In this document: positions 1 to 7,817 of the stretch, piece by piece | Layout: the number at the start of each line of letters is the position of its first letter | Numbering within the stretch: the first letter of the stretch is position 1 | Source: an uncultured Rhodospirillaceae bacterium | GTDB lineage: Bacteria > Pseudomonadota > Alphaproteobacteria > Rhodospirillales > Casp-alpha2 | Assembly (NCBI GenBank): GCA_913048145.1 | Contig: CAJWVP010000043.1 | Location: forward strand, 1-12,676 | Reading direction: 5' to 3' | DNA: 12,676 nucleotides | Position numbers and translations under genes: made by a program | Notes under the pieces: model-generated | Seen by the model: only the letters and a program-made list of their open reading frames with translations | Databases searched by the model: none | Told to the model about the DNA's origin: nothing

Positions 1-743
1 GCTTTCGAATAGAACGGCGCCTTTTTGATCAGCGCGTCCCGTTGCGAACCGGACACCGTTACCAATTGTGCGCCCTGTGTCGCTGCCATTTCGACAATCG
101 AGGCGTTGGGATAACCGGTCACTGTGATGAACGCATCAAGGTGCTTATCGCGGATCATATCAGCGCCGGTCTTAGATTTCACATATTCGGCCTTGAAATC
201 CTGTTTTTCCTTGAGGCCGTAGGCGTCAACCACCAAACGTGCTCCCACAAGCGCGCCCGATCCGGGCAGCCCCATTGCTACGCTCTTACCCTTCAAGTCG
301 TTGACACTTTTGATACCACGGTCCTTGCCTGAGACCACGTGTACGTGCTCCGGATATAAGCTGGCCAAAACGCAAAGCTTCTTGATCGGCTTTTTGCCTT
401 TGAACGGCCCGGAGCCGCTGTAGGCCCAGAAGGTGACGTCGGACTGCGCAAAGCCAGATTCCACCTGGTCAGACTTGATAGAATTGACGTTGGCAACCGA
501 GCCATGCGCCGACTGTGCGATGGCGACCAAATTCTCCATTCCACAGTTGCCGCCCTTGGCACAGGTTCGTGCACCCGGCGGGTTGGAAATAACCTGTGCA
601 AGCAAGCCGGCCATGGGGAAATAGGTGCCCCCGGCACTACCAGACGCGATGCGGAAAAACTGCATTTTTTGGGCTTCCGCGTTGCCGGCAACGGCGGAAG
701 CAGCAATCGTCGCCGTGACGGCGAGCGTTTTCAGGAATTTCAT
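1..743 (-). CDS. TAXI-family TRAP transporter solute-binding protein (3' end cut by window edge)
   Basis: This is a periplasmic substrate-binding receptor of a tripartite ATP-independent (TRAP) transporter, TAXI branch; relatives bind small organic acids or amino acids and hand them to a DctM-like membrane protein. The reading frame is open from an ATG at 743 to the left edge, giving 247 codons against a family norm of about 320-340, so the C-terminal quarter lies outside. Residues 1-24 form a signal peptide (charged MKFLK, hydrophobic core, NAEA before Q25). The mature start RIASGSAGGTYFPMAG is the typical TAXI opening, followed by the GSVANVNSIKSDQVESGFAQSD stretch (seen around residues 80-100) and later KSVAMGLPGSGALVGARLV. 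A strong AGGAGGA site (751-757) lies 7 nt before the ATG and fixes the start. No membrane TRAP subunit is in the window; it may lie beyond the left edge. The ligand cannot be read from the sequence. Confidence 0.9.
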   Translation of the reverse strand, partial: MKFLKTLAVTATIAASAVAGNAEAQKMQFFRIASGSAGGTYFPMAGLLAQVISNPPGARTCAKGGNCGMENLVAIAQSAHGSVANVNSIKSDQVESGFAQSDVTFWAYSGSGPFKGKKPIKKLCVLASLYPEHVHVVSGKDRGIKSVNDLKGKSVAMGLPGSGALVGARLVVDAYGLKEKQDFKAEYVKSKTGADMIRDKHLDAFITVTGYPNASIVEMAATQGAQLVTVSGSQRDALIKKAPFYSK

Positions 744-750
744 CGAAGTT

Positions 751-757
751 TCCTCCT
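751..757 (-). promoter_or_regulatory. Strong Shine-Dalgarno site for the TAXI receptor gene
   Basis: The minus strand reads AGGAGGA with 7 nt to the ATG at 743. It decides the start codon of the truncated receptor gene and suggests strong translation, as is usual for abundant periplasmic receptors. The 287-bp stretch upstream (744-1030) has no believable gene. It contains a weak TTGACT-N15-TATTTT match and an AT-rich block near 800-815, so a separate promoter for this gene is possible but unproven. Confidence 0.7.
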
Positions 758-1030
758 TGGTATTTTCGGTTCATGAACTTTGGGATACGGCGTATTTGGA
801 TTTATTCTATAAATTAGTCTGCTCTCAACACCGAACCATCGACAACAGTCTGCACTTTGGCGTGGGGCGCTGCAAACCCATCTCAAAAATAGGACTATCG
901 AGCAACAGTCAAGTAAGAGGCGTTTCAGCACATTCCAATTCGTTAAATTTGGCCGGGCCTGTTGGGCCACCAGCCATTCGCGAACAGCCGCGATCGGGGC
1001 CGACGACATTCAGCGTTGCCTAGCGCATGC

Positions 1031-2248
1031 TCAGATCACACCTTCGGTGCGCCATTCGATAATTTCCGCTTCCGTGGCGTCGACTACCTCCTTGAGTATT
1101 TCGTCCGTGTGCTGACCCAGCATGGGTGGCGCGTGCCGGTAAGAAGTGGGCGATGCGGAAAACCGCATGGGGCTGCCGACCATGTTGACGCCACGCCCGC
1201 CCGTGGCTGGATGGTCCATGTGCAATTTCATGCCACGAGCCTGGAACTGGGGATCTTCGAACACATCGTCGAGGCGGTTGATCGGCCCGCAGCTGACGTT
1301 ATTTTTCTCCAGACCCTCCAGCCAGTGCTTGGAAGGTTTGGTTATCAGAATGTCGCGCAGAATGGGGATAAGCGTATCGCGGTTGGTGACCCGCGCGCCG
1401 TTCGTGGCGAAGCGCTTGTCCGCTAGAAGCTCGGGGCAGTCGGCAAATTCACAGAGCCGTTCGAACTGGCCGTCGTTGCCCACCGCCAGGATGATATCTC
1501 CATCGGCGGTTGGGAACGACTGATAGGGCACGATGTTCGGGTGCGCGTTGCCCAACCGTTTCGGGACCTCTCCCGTGGCCAGGTAGTTAGCGCCCATGAT
1601 GGAAAGTATAGCAGCGGTGGTGTCCAACATGCCGATATCAATGAATTGTCCCTCCCCCGTCACTTCCCGGTGGCGCAGCGCGGCGTTGATGGCGACGCCT
1701 GCATACATTCCGGCGATCAGGTCAGAGACCGGGATACCTGCCTTCTGAGGCTCGCCCTCAGGGTCGCCGGTGACGCTCATGAACCCGCCCATGCCCTGGA
1801 TGAGGACATCATATCCGGGACGTTTGGCATATGGTCCTGTCTGGCCGAAACCTGTGATGGAACAGTAAATGAGACCGGGGTTTCCAGCCTTTAGACTATC
1901 GTAGTCCAAGCCATATTTGGCCAGGCCGCCTGTTTTAAAGTTGTCGGCGAAGATATCGCATTTGGCGATCATACGGCGTGCCAGTTCCTGTCCCTTGGGA
2001 TGGTTGACGTCTAGGGTCATGGACCGCTTATTTCGGTTAGCGCAGGTGAAATAGGCGCTTTCTCCCGTTTCGTTGCCGTCCGCATCTGGCAGGAATGGCG
2101 GCGCGAAGCGGCGCGTGTCGTCGCCCGTGCCAGGGCGTTCGATCTTAATCACGTCGGCGCCCAAATCGCCGAGCATTTGCGTGCATGAAGGGCCGGCGAG
2201 GATGCGCGTCATGTCGAACACACGGATGCCGTGAAGGGGACCGGTCAT
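1031..2248 (-). CDS. CaiB/BaiF family CoA-transferase (class III)
   Basis: A complete 405-residue protein, the normal length for family III CoA-transferases, which move CoA between a carboxylic-acid donor and acceptor through an aspartyl-CoA thioester in the cytoplasm. Seen in order: the opening GIRVFDMTRILAGPSCTQMLGDLGADVIKIE; NRNKRSMTLD (71-80); the family signature ITGFGQTGPYAKRPGYD (131-147); and GIPVSDLIAGMYA, whose Asp176 matches the catalytic aspartate (Asp169 of formyl-CoA transferase). The start is an ATG with CGGAGA 5 nt upstream (2254-2259). The acid used cannot be told from sequence; family members act on formate/oxalate, carnitine, bile acids, succinate/hydroxymethylglutarate and others. 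It lies upstream of the TAXI receptor on the same strand with a 287-bp gap, so co-regulation in organic-acid uptake and activation is an inference. It is divergent from the acylase gene across 126 bp. Confidence 0.93.
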   Translation of the reverse strand: MTGPLHGIRVFDMTRILAGPSCTQMLGDLGADVIKIERPGTGDDTRRFAPPFLPDADGNETGESAYFTCANRNKRSMTLDVNHPKGQELARRMIAKCDIFADNFKTGGLAKYGLDYDSLKAGNPGLIYCSITGFGQTGPYAKRPGYDVLIQGMGGFMSVTGDPEGEPQKAGIPVSDLIAGMYAGVAINAALRHREVTGEGQFIDIGMLDTTAAILSIMGANYLATGEVPKRLGNAHPNIVPYQSFPTADGDIILAVGNDGQFERLCEFADCPELLADKRFATNGARVTNRDTLIPILRDILITKPSKHWLEGLEKNNVSCGPINRLDDVFEDPQFQARGMKLHMDHPATGGRGVNMVGSPMRFSASPTSYRHAPPMLGQHTDEILKEVVDATEAEIIEWRTEGVI

Positions 2249-2374
2249 GGAAATCTCCGAAGATTCAAAATGATTCGTTCAGGTGTTCGGCGTAATCTGG
2301 CCGTCACTCGTGAGATATCCCACGGGCGGGGCTGGTAAACAAGGCTGGGTGATACGCACTGGCGCGAGGATTAA
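2249..2374. promoter_or_regulatory. Divergent intergenic spacer between CoA-transferase and acylase genes
   Basis: This 126-bp spacer must contain the 5' signals of both divergent genes: CGGAGA (2254-2259, minus) for the CoA-transferase and GAGGA (2366-2370, plus) for the acylase. I could not identify a clean -35/-10 pair on either strand; a minus-strand TTGTTT-N17-GATATC is the best and is poor. Shared regulation is inferred only from the arrangement. Confidence 0.4.
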
Positions 2375-4747
2375 ATGCGATTTTATAAGTCATTGATTAA
2401 GTCATTCCTGTTCGTGGTTATCATTGCCTTGGGAGCGGTCGGCTGGTTGGCCTCGTCCCTGCCCTGGGCCAGCGGGTCAATAACGGTTTCTGGTCTTGCG
2501 AAACCTGTCGACATTTTACGCGACGAGAACGGCGTGCCGCATATCGCCGCGGAAACGGAAGCGGATGCTTATTTTGCACTTGGGCTGACCCACGCCAAGG
2601 ATAGGTTTTGGCAGATGGAGATGATGCGTCGCTTCGGTGCCGGCCGGTTAGCGGAGGTTTTGGGGCCCGAGGTCGTAGGCGCGGATCGGTGGGCCCGAAC
2701 CCTCGGCCTGTATGCGTTGGCCGAGAAGATGGTCGCCGATACCGCGCCGCCCGTGCGTGCGGCGTTGGAGGCCTATGCGCGTGGCGTCAACCATTGGCTC
2801 GAAGCAGATTTCGGCCTGCTCGCGCTGGAGTTTGCGCTAATCCGGTTTGAGCCAGAACCCTGGAAACCCGCTGACTCCCTGGTTTGGGGAAAGATCATGG
2901 CGTCGCGGCTAGGGGGTAATTGGCGCGACGAAGTGCTGCGGGCGGAACTGGCGAAAACCCTCTCCCCTCAGCAGGTTCGCGAACTCTGGCCGTCCTACCC
3001 CGTCGACGGCCCGGTGACCCTTGCCGATGCGGCATCGCGCGTGGTGGCGGGATTGGCCCACCTCGCGCCCTGGCCCGCGAATTGGCCAAAAGGCGCGTCC
3101 AATGCTTGGGCCGTGGCGGAGGGGGAGACTGACACCGGCGGTGCCATTCTTGCTAATGACCCGCATCTGGCGTTTTCGGCGCCCATCATGTGGTATCTTG
3201 CCCGCGTCGAAACCCCAAAGTGGAGAGCCATGGGTGCCACAGTGCCTGGTGTTCCCTTCTTTATCCTAGCCCAGACTGGCACGCACGCCTGGGGCATGAC
3301 GTCGACCCAGTCCGATATCGAGGATCTGTTCATCGAGAAACTCAGTCCCGATGAGCCCGACCGTTACCTGATTCCTGGTGGGTCTGAGAAGTTTCGCGTC
3401 CGCAAGGAAACCATCAAGGTTAAGGGCGGAGACGATGTGAAATTGACGGTCCGCTCTACCCGACACGGGCCCGTGATTTCCGACCTCCGCCCGCGCTCAA
3501 AGGAGCTGGCCGGAGATGGTTTTGTAGTTGCCCTATCTGCAACGTATTTAAAGAAGGGGGATCGCACCGCCGATGCGTTCTACGCTCTCGTGCGGGCCGA
3601 GAATTGGAACACCTTCAAGTCCGCATTACAGCTGTTCCGCGGGCCGCAGCAGAACTTCTTCTTCGCCGACACCAACGGGACCATCGGGTTCATTGCCGCC
3701 GGATGGGTGCCCATCCGTGGCCGGGGTAATGGCTTTGTGCCCACCGAAGGTTGGACTGGCGAGACTGATTGGCGTGATGTAGTGGCCTTTGACGCATTGC
3801 CGCAACGGGCCGGCAAGGATGTGCGCCGCTTGGTAAACGCCAACAATCCGGTGACAGGGTTAGCTTATCCTTATTTCCTAGGGGTTGATTGGGCGCCGCC
3901 CTATCGCGCGGCGCGCATCCACACACTCTTGGATGAGGGTAGAGGGCGAACTATCAAAGATGCTGCGACTATGCAGCGTGATCTGTTCTCAGGGATGGTG
4001 CATGACCTGTTGCCCATAATGATAGGTGCCAAACCCAACTCGGTGGCGGGTCAACGAGCGATCGCACTGCTCCGCAACTGGGATGGCGTCATGGCGCCAG
4101 AGCGCGCAGAGCCATTGATCTTCAATGCGTGGCTCCTGGCCTTGAACCGCGCTCTTTATGGGGACGAACTCGGCACGCAATGGGGCGATTATCTGGGCGG
4201 GCGCCCGATGACCGTGAAATCCATGCTGACCCAGCGCCAGGCCTGGTGTGACAACGTTAAGACGGAAAGTGTGGAAACCTGCGAGAAAATCCTTGCGCAG
4301 TCCCTGGACATCGCCGTTGCGGTACTAATAGAAAGGCATGGCGCAAAGTTAGACGACTGGCGTTGGGGCGAGGCGCATGTGGCACATTTCCCACATCCCG
4401 TGCTGACCCACGTGCCAGTGTTCCACAATATTGCGAACCTAAACGTGCCTACCGGCGGTGGCAATTACACGCTCAACCGGGGCGGAATGCGCCTGGGTGC
4501 TGAGCGGAATCATTTCCGCCATGTCCACGGTCCTGGCTACCGAGCCATCTACAACTTGAAGAATCCGCGCGAGTCACGGTTCATGATAGCCACCGGTCAG
4601 TCTGGCAATCCCCTATCGCTTAAATACCGAAATTTCCTAGAGCCCTGGGCAGCGGGTCAATACATCCCACTCGGCATACCGTTGGCGACACTGCGCGAAC
4701 AGGCGGCATCGACGCAACACTTGATCCCTGCTGAGGTAGGACAGTGA
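2375..4747 (+). CDS. Penicillin acylase family protein (Ntn hydrolase)
   Basis: A 790-residue precursor of the penicillin amidase family, which cleaves amide bonds (beta-lactam side chains, acyl-homoserine lactones, other N-acyl compounds) after autoproteolysis into alpha and beta chains. Residues 1-30 are a short basic N-terminus plus a hydrophobic segment, so the protein is exported or anchored with its domain in the periplasm. RDENGVPHI (49-57) is the family start of the alpha chain. GASNAWAV places the cleavage before Ser242, the beta-chain N-terminal nucleophile. ANDPHL puts His264 at beta position 23, as in cephalosporin and AHL acylases, where penicillin G acylase has Gln. LVNANNPV (487-493) sits at the distance expected for the oxyanion-hole Asn. 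The C-terminal part has NYTLNRGG, HGPGYRAIY and GQSGNPLSLKY, all usual for the family. GAGGA lies just upstream of the ATG. The true substrate is unknown; penicillin need not be it. No frame disruption was seen. Confidence 0.93.
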   Translation: MRFYKSLIKSFLFVVIIALGAVGWLASSLPWASGSITVSGLAKPVDILRDENGVPHIAAETEADAYFALGLTHAKDRFWQMEMMRRFGAGRLAEVLGPEVVGADRWARTLGLYALAEKMVADTAPPVRAALEAYARGVNHWLEADFGLLALEFALIRFEPEPWKPADSLVWGKIMASRLGGNWRDEVLRAELAKTLSPQQVRELWPSYPVDGPVTLADAASRVVAGLAHLAPWPANWPKGASNAWAVAEGETDTGGAILANDPHLAFSAPIMWYLARVETPKWRAMGATVPGVPFFILAQTGTHAWGMTSTQSDIEDLFIEKLSPDEPDRYLIPGGSEKFRVRKETIKVKGGDDVKLTVRSTRHGPVISDLRPRSKELAGDGFVVALSATYLKKGDRTADAFYALVRAENWNTFKSALQLFRGPQQNFFFADTNGTIGFIAAGWVPIRGRGNGFVPTEGWTGETDWRDVVAFDALPQRAGKDVRRLVNANNPVTGLAYPYFLGVDWAPPYRAARIHTLLDEGRGRTIKDAATMQRDLFSGMVHDLLPIMIGAKPNSVAGQRAIALLRNWDGVMAPERAEPLIFNAWLLALNRALYGDELGTQWGDYLGGRPMTVKSMLTQRQAWCDNVKTESVETCEKILAQSLDIAVAVLIERHGAKLDDWRWGEAHVAHFPHPVLTHVPVFHNIANLNVPTGGGNYTLNRGGMRLGAERNHFRHVHGPGYRAIYNLKNPRESRFMIATGQSGNPLSLKYRNFLEPWAAGQYIPLGIPLATLREQAASTQHLIPAEVGQ

Positions 4748-5063
4748 CCTAAATTTAAGAATTAAGTTATATAATTAAAATATTGAAAAATATATATTTT
4801 TAATATTAAATTCTTTCCTGTCGAAGCGTTTGACTAAGACCCCTGTTGGGCTCTCCACACCGAGAGGTACTTCATCGTCCTCATGACGACAGACTAAGCG
4901 TGGACATCCCCAAGCTTAGGCGCTGCTTGCAAAGATTAGTGGGCGTGAGGCCTTGATAGGGGGCTGGTGCGTGTTTTGAAACCCTTGGACATTTCGGCCG
5001 ACCAGGAGGACAGGCTACGTTAGGTATAGATGCATCTCGCGTTGACTAACGAAGTGTGATCCC
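4748..5063. other. 316-bp spacer between acylase and monooxygenase genes
   Basis: No gene is seen here. The first 65 bp are strikingly AT-rich and contain the inverted repeat listed separately; the remainder is of ordinary composition. An AGGAGGA at 5004-5010 has no start codon at a useful distance. A nine-codon frame (ATG 5030, TGA 5057-5059) ends 4 nt before the monooxygenase ATG. TATAGA at 5025-5030 resembles a -10 element but lacks a matching -35. Short frames on both strands of 4816-4960 end quickly and show no protein-like character. Confidence 0.6.
4779..4807. repeat. AT-only inverted repeat (potential hairpin/cruciform)
   Basis: A perfect 16-nt palindrome, AAAAATATATATTTTT (4786-4801), is flanked by AATATT on both sides (4779-4784 and 4802-4807). 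It forms a 14-bp A/T-only arm pair with one bulged G at 4785. It begins about 30 bp after the acylase stop codon, inside a block where nearly every base is A or T. It lacks the GC-rich stem of a standard intrinsic terminator. It could still mark the 3' end of the acylase transcript, be a site of easy DNA unwinding, or bind an AT-specific protein; the sequence does not say which. Confidence 0.7.
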
Positions 5064-6845
5064 ATGCTGCAGAATCCACAATCGACGCCCGAAGCCGAGG
5101 TCTCCATGCAGGCTTGGCTGGATGCTCTAAACACCAGTTTTCAGGTTCGAGACGCGGACGCCGTGGCGAGCTTGTTTTTGGAGGATGGCGAATGGCGAGA
5201 TCTGGTTGCACTTAGCGGGTTTTTACAAACCCTGGACATGGCCGATGGCCTAGCCTCGGCGCTTTTGGCGGCAGTGATCCAGGCCGGGGCGCGGGATTTT
5301 GCCGTCAATCCCGAGCGAACGGCCCCGCGCCTAATCGTTCGTGGTGGGCGCCAGGTGGTCGAGGCCATTGTGCGTTTCGACACGGACCTGGGCACCGGTG
5401 AAGGCCTGATCCGGTTGGTTCGTACCGCCGGCGAAACCGGATACCGGGCCTGGAGCCTAATGACGGCTTTGGACGAACTGAATGCTGTACCGCCGCATGT
5501 CTCGACGCCGGAGAGCGATCCCTACAACGTAGGAGCTGATCTGGACGCCCCCAATTGGCTTGATCTCCGCACCCGCGCGCGGACCTATGCGAACCGTGAT
5601 CCAGAGGTGTTGGTGGTTGGCGGCGGCCACGCAGGTATCTGCGCCGCTGCGTGGTTGGGCCATCTTGGCATTGATACCTTGGTGGTCGATACCATGTCAC
5701 GCATCGGCGATAACTGGCGCACGCGCTATCACAACCTGAAGCTACATAATGAACGCGACAGCAACCATTTGCCGTTCCTGCCTTTCCCGCGCAATTGGCC
5801 GCGTTACATCGCTAAGGACAAGATTGCCAACTGGCTTGAAGCCTATGTTGAGATCATGGAGATTAATTTCTGGCTGGAGACCCGGTTCGACGGTGCACGA
5901 TACATCGCGGAAGACGGTTGTTGGGAGGCGACGTTACGCCTTGCCGACGGCACCGAGCGCATCCTTCGGCCCCGGCATATCGTCATGGCTACCAGCGTCA
6001 GCGGCACTCCAAAATTCCCCCAAATTCCAACTTTGGCAAATTTTCAGGGCCCCTGCGTCCATTCCAGCGCCTTTGAAAATGGCGAGGATTGGACCGACCG
6101 CAAGGCCCTGGTCTTCGGGACCGGAACCAGCGCCCATGACATCGCTCAGAACCTGCACGAGAACGGTGCCCAAGTAACCATGGTGCAGCGTAGCCCAACC
6201 CTGGTGGTCAGTGTCGAGCCGGGCGCCCAGGCCTACGACGCCATCCTGCTCACCGACGGCCCTCCGATCGAGGACCGTGATCTCTACAACCTGGGTACTC
6301 CGCTTGGTCAATTGACGGTGGCCCATAAGCTGCTGACCGACAAGGTGCGCGAATGGGATAAGGATCTGCTGGATGGTCTGGAAAAGGCCGGCTTCCGCCT
6401 GGACTTTGGCGAGGGTGATACGGGATGGGCGCTGAAGTATCGCACTCGCGGCGGCGGTTATTATTTCAACATCGGATGTTCGGAATATATCATTGCTGCT
6501 GATATCGGACTGATCCAATACGATGACATCGCGACCATCACTGCCACCGGCGTGACTATGAATGACGGTATGACGCATGAAGCCGATTTGATTGTCTTAG
6601 CGACCGGGTATTACGGCCAGGAAGTGCTGGTCCAGCAGCTGTTTGGCGACGTCGTTGCCGACCGCGTCGGGCCTATCTGGGGTTTTGGGGACGGCAAGGA
6701 ACTTCGCAACATGTGGACCGCTACTGCGCAGCCTGGCCTCTGGTTCACAGCGGGTTCGTTCTCCCAGTGCCGGGCGTTTTCCAAATTTTTGGCATTGCAA
6801 ATCGCCATGGACCTGAACGCGCTGAAGGTCAGAGCGACAGCCTAA
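5064..6845 (+). CDS. Flavin-containing monooxygenase with N-terminal SnoaL/NTF2-like domain
   Basis: A 593-residue NADPH- and FAD-dependent monooxygenase of the FMO/YUCCA-like type, inserting one oxygen atom into an organic substrate in the cytoplasm. Residues about 15-140 look like a SnoaL/NTF2-like cone domain (SFQVRDADAVASLFLEDGEWRD, then a WSLMTALDEL end). The FAD site VVGGGHAGICAAAW lies at 184-197 with RIGDNWRTRYHNLKLHN after it. FxGxxxHSxxF, the FMO-identifying motif, is FQGPCVHSSAF at 327-337. The NADPH Rossmann motif FGTGTSAHD is at 351-359, and LATGY at 512-516. All key glycines are present, so the enzyme should be active. An in-frame stop at 5043 limits the start. ATG 5064 has a weak ribosome site, whereas Met15 (ATG 5106) has GAGG at 5 nt and may be the real start. 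The substrate is unknown. The neighbouring acylase is on the same strand but 316 bp away, so an operon is doubtful. Confidence 0.92.
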   Translation: MLQNPQSTPEAEVSMQAWLDALNTSFQVRDADAVASLFLEDGEWRDLVALSGFLQTLDMADGLASALLAAVIQAGARDFAVNPERTAPRLIVRGGRQVVEAIVRFDTDLGTGEGLIRLVRTAGETGYRAWSLMTALDELNAVPPHVSTPESDPYNVGADLDAPNWLDLRTRARTYANRDPEVLVVGGGHAGICAAAWLGHLGIDTLVVDTMSRIGDNWRTRYHNLKLHNERDSNHLPFLPFPRNWPRYIAKDKIANWLEAYVEIMEINFWLETRFDGARYIAEDGCWEATLRLADGTERILRPRHIVMATSVSGTPKFPQIPTLANFQGPCVHSSAFENGEDWTDRKALVFGTGTSAHDIAQNLHENGAQVTMVQRSPTLVVSVEPGAQAYDAILLTDGPPIEDRDLYNLGTPLGQLTVAHKLLTDKVREWDKDLLDGLEKAGFRLDFGEGDTGWALKYRTRGGGYYFNIGCSEYIIAADIGLIQYDDIATITATGVTMNDGMTHEADLIVLATGYYGQEVLVQQLFGDVVADRVGPIWGFGDGKELRNMWTATAQPGLWFTAGSFSQCRAFSKFLALQIAMDLNALKVRATA

Positions 6846-6956
6846 AAGCACGCTAGTTTTGCTTGGTTAGACCGTTTGTTTCTATCACTTGAAGTGGATA
6901 TTAAAACGCGTCAGTTTTGGCCTTGGATAACTTCCGGCAGCGCATAAGGGGCCTAG

Positions 6957-7817
6957 ATGTTCGCAATGATTGGCTGGATGGTAGTCTTCGGGTGTGTATT
7001 TGGAGGCTTCGCTGTGCACGGGGACATAGATGTCTTCTTGCAACCATTCGAATTCGTTATCATTCTTGTCGCAGGTCTGGGGGCCTTTATCGTTGCGTTG
7101 CAAATACCCGTCATTAAGGATGTAGCCGGCGGATTGGGCAAGGTCTTCAAGGGGCCATCGTACAAGAAGGACGTCTACCTGGATGTTCTAGGAGTTCTTT
7201 ACGCCACCTTCCGCCTGGCCAAGGCGAAGGGCGATCTGGCGTTGGAAAGCCACGTAGAGAACCCGCATGAAAGCCAGTTGTTCGGCCATTTCCGAACCTT
7301 CCAACACGACCACCACGCGGTTGAATTCTTCTGTGATTATTTGCGTCTTCTGACCCTGGGCGCGAACAACCCCTTAGAAATTGAGGCGGTCATGGACCAG
7401 GAATTGGAAGATCACCACAACGAAGAGCACGCCATCGTCAACGCTATCCAGACGTTTGCCGAAGCGATGCCGGCGCTGGGTTTCGTCGCGGCCGTGTTGG
7501 GGGGTATCCTGACCATGAGCTCGATCACGGAGCCGCTGGAAATGTTTGAGGGGGTGATTGCCGCAGCCCTGGTCGGGACCTTCAGCGGTATCTTGATTTC
7601 CTATGGCCTGCTGGCGCCCATCGCGGTGTCCTTGCAGGCTACTTACGATGTCGACGGGCACTGCATGACCTGCATTAAGGTCGGCCTTGTTGGACATATG
7701 CAAGGCTACGCGCCGCAGGTTTCGGTGGAGTTCGCACGCAAGGCGCTTGCGTCGCACATGCGACCCTCGTTTCAAGAAGTCGAGAAAATGACCCAGAAAC
7801 TGCCAAATGTGAGTTGA
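6957..7817 (+). CDS. motA: Flagellar motor stator protein MotA
   Basis: A 286-residue MotA, close to the family length of about 285-295. MotA5MotB2 units in the inner membrane conduct ions and turn the flagellar rotor. Four membrane segments are visible: about 2-20, 33-50, 170-188 and 199-221. The cytoplasmic loop between segments 2 and 3 carries the rotor-contact charges. Glu97 matches E. coli Glu98 (LESHVENPHES), while the Arg90 position is Lys89, a conservative change. The two functional prolines are kept: Pro172 (EAMPALGFVAAV) and Pro221 (LLAPIAV). GYAPQVSVEFARKAL and RPSF near the end are classic MotA. AAGGGG at 6946-6951, 5 nt before the ATG, supports this start. No motB or other flagellar gene is in the window, so the gene is solitary here, an arrangement known in some alphaproteobacteria. 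Upstream, TAAA 6902-6905 and GATAA 6926-6930 vaguely resemble a flagellar sigma28 promoter, but the spacing is off. Confidence 0.95.
   Translation: MFAMIGWMVVFGCVFGGFAVHGDIDVFLQPFEFVIILVAGLGAFIVALQIPVIKDVAGGLGKVFKGPSYKKDVYLDVLGVLYATFRLAKAKGDLALESHVENPHESQLFGHFRTFQHDHHAVEFFCDYLRLLTLGANNPLEIEAVMDQELEDHHNEEHAIVNAIQTFAEAMPALGFVAAVLGGILTMSSITEPLEMFEGVIAAALVGTFSGILISYGLLAPIAVSLQATYDVDGHCMTCIKVGLVGHMQGYAPQVSVEFARKALASHMRPSFQEVEKMTQKLPNVS

Noticed and set aside
740..1009. An 89-codon minus-strand frame upstream of the TAXI gene
   Set aside because: It overlaps the strong ribosome site and the start of the receptor gene, is rich in Cys, Arg and Trp, and resembles no family.
4779..4807. Classical rho-independent terminator after the acylase
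   Set aside because: The stem is entirely A/T with no GC-rich part, so the standard model does not fit, although a transcript end here remains possible.
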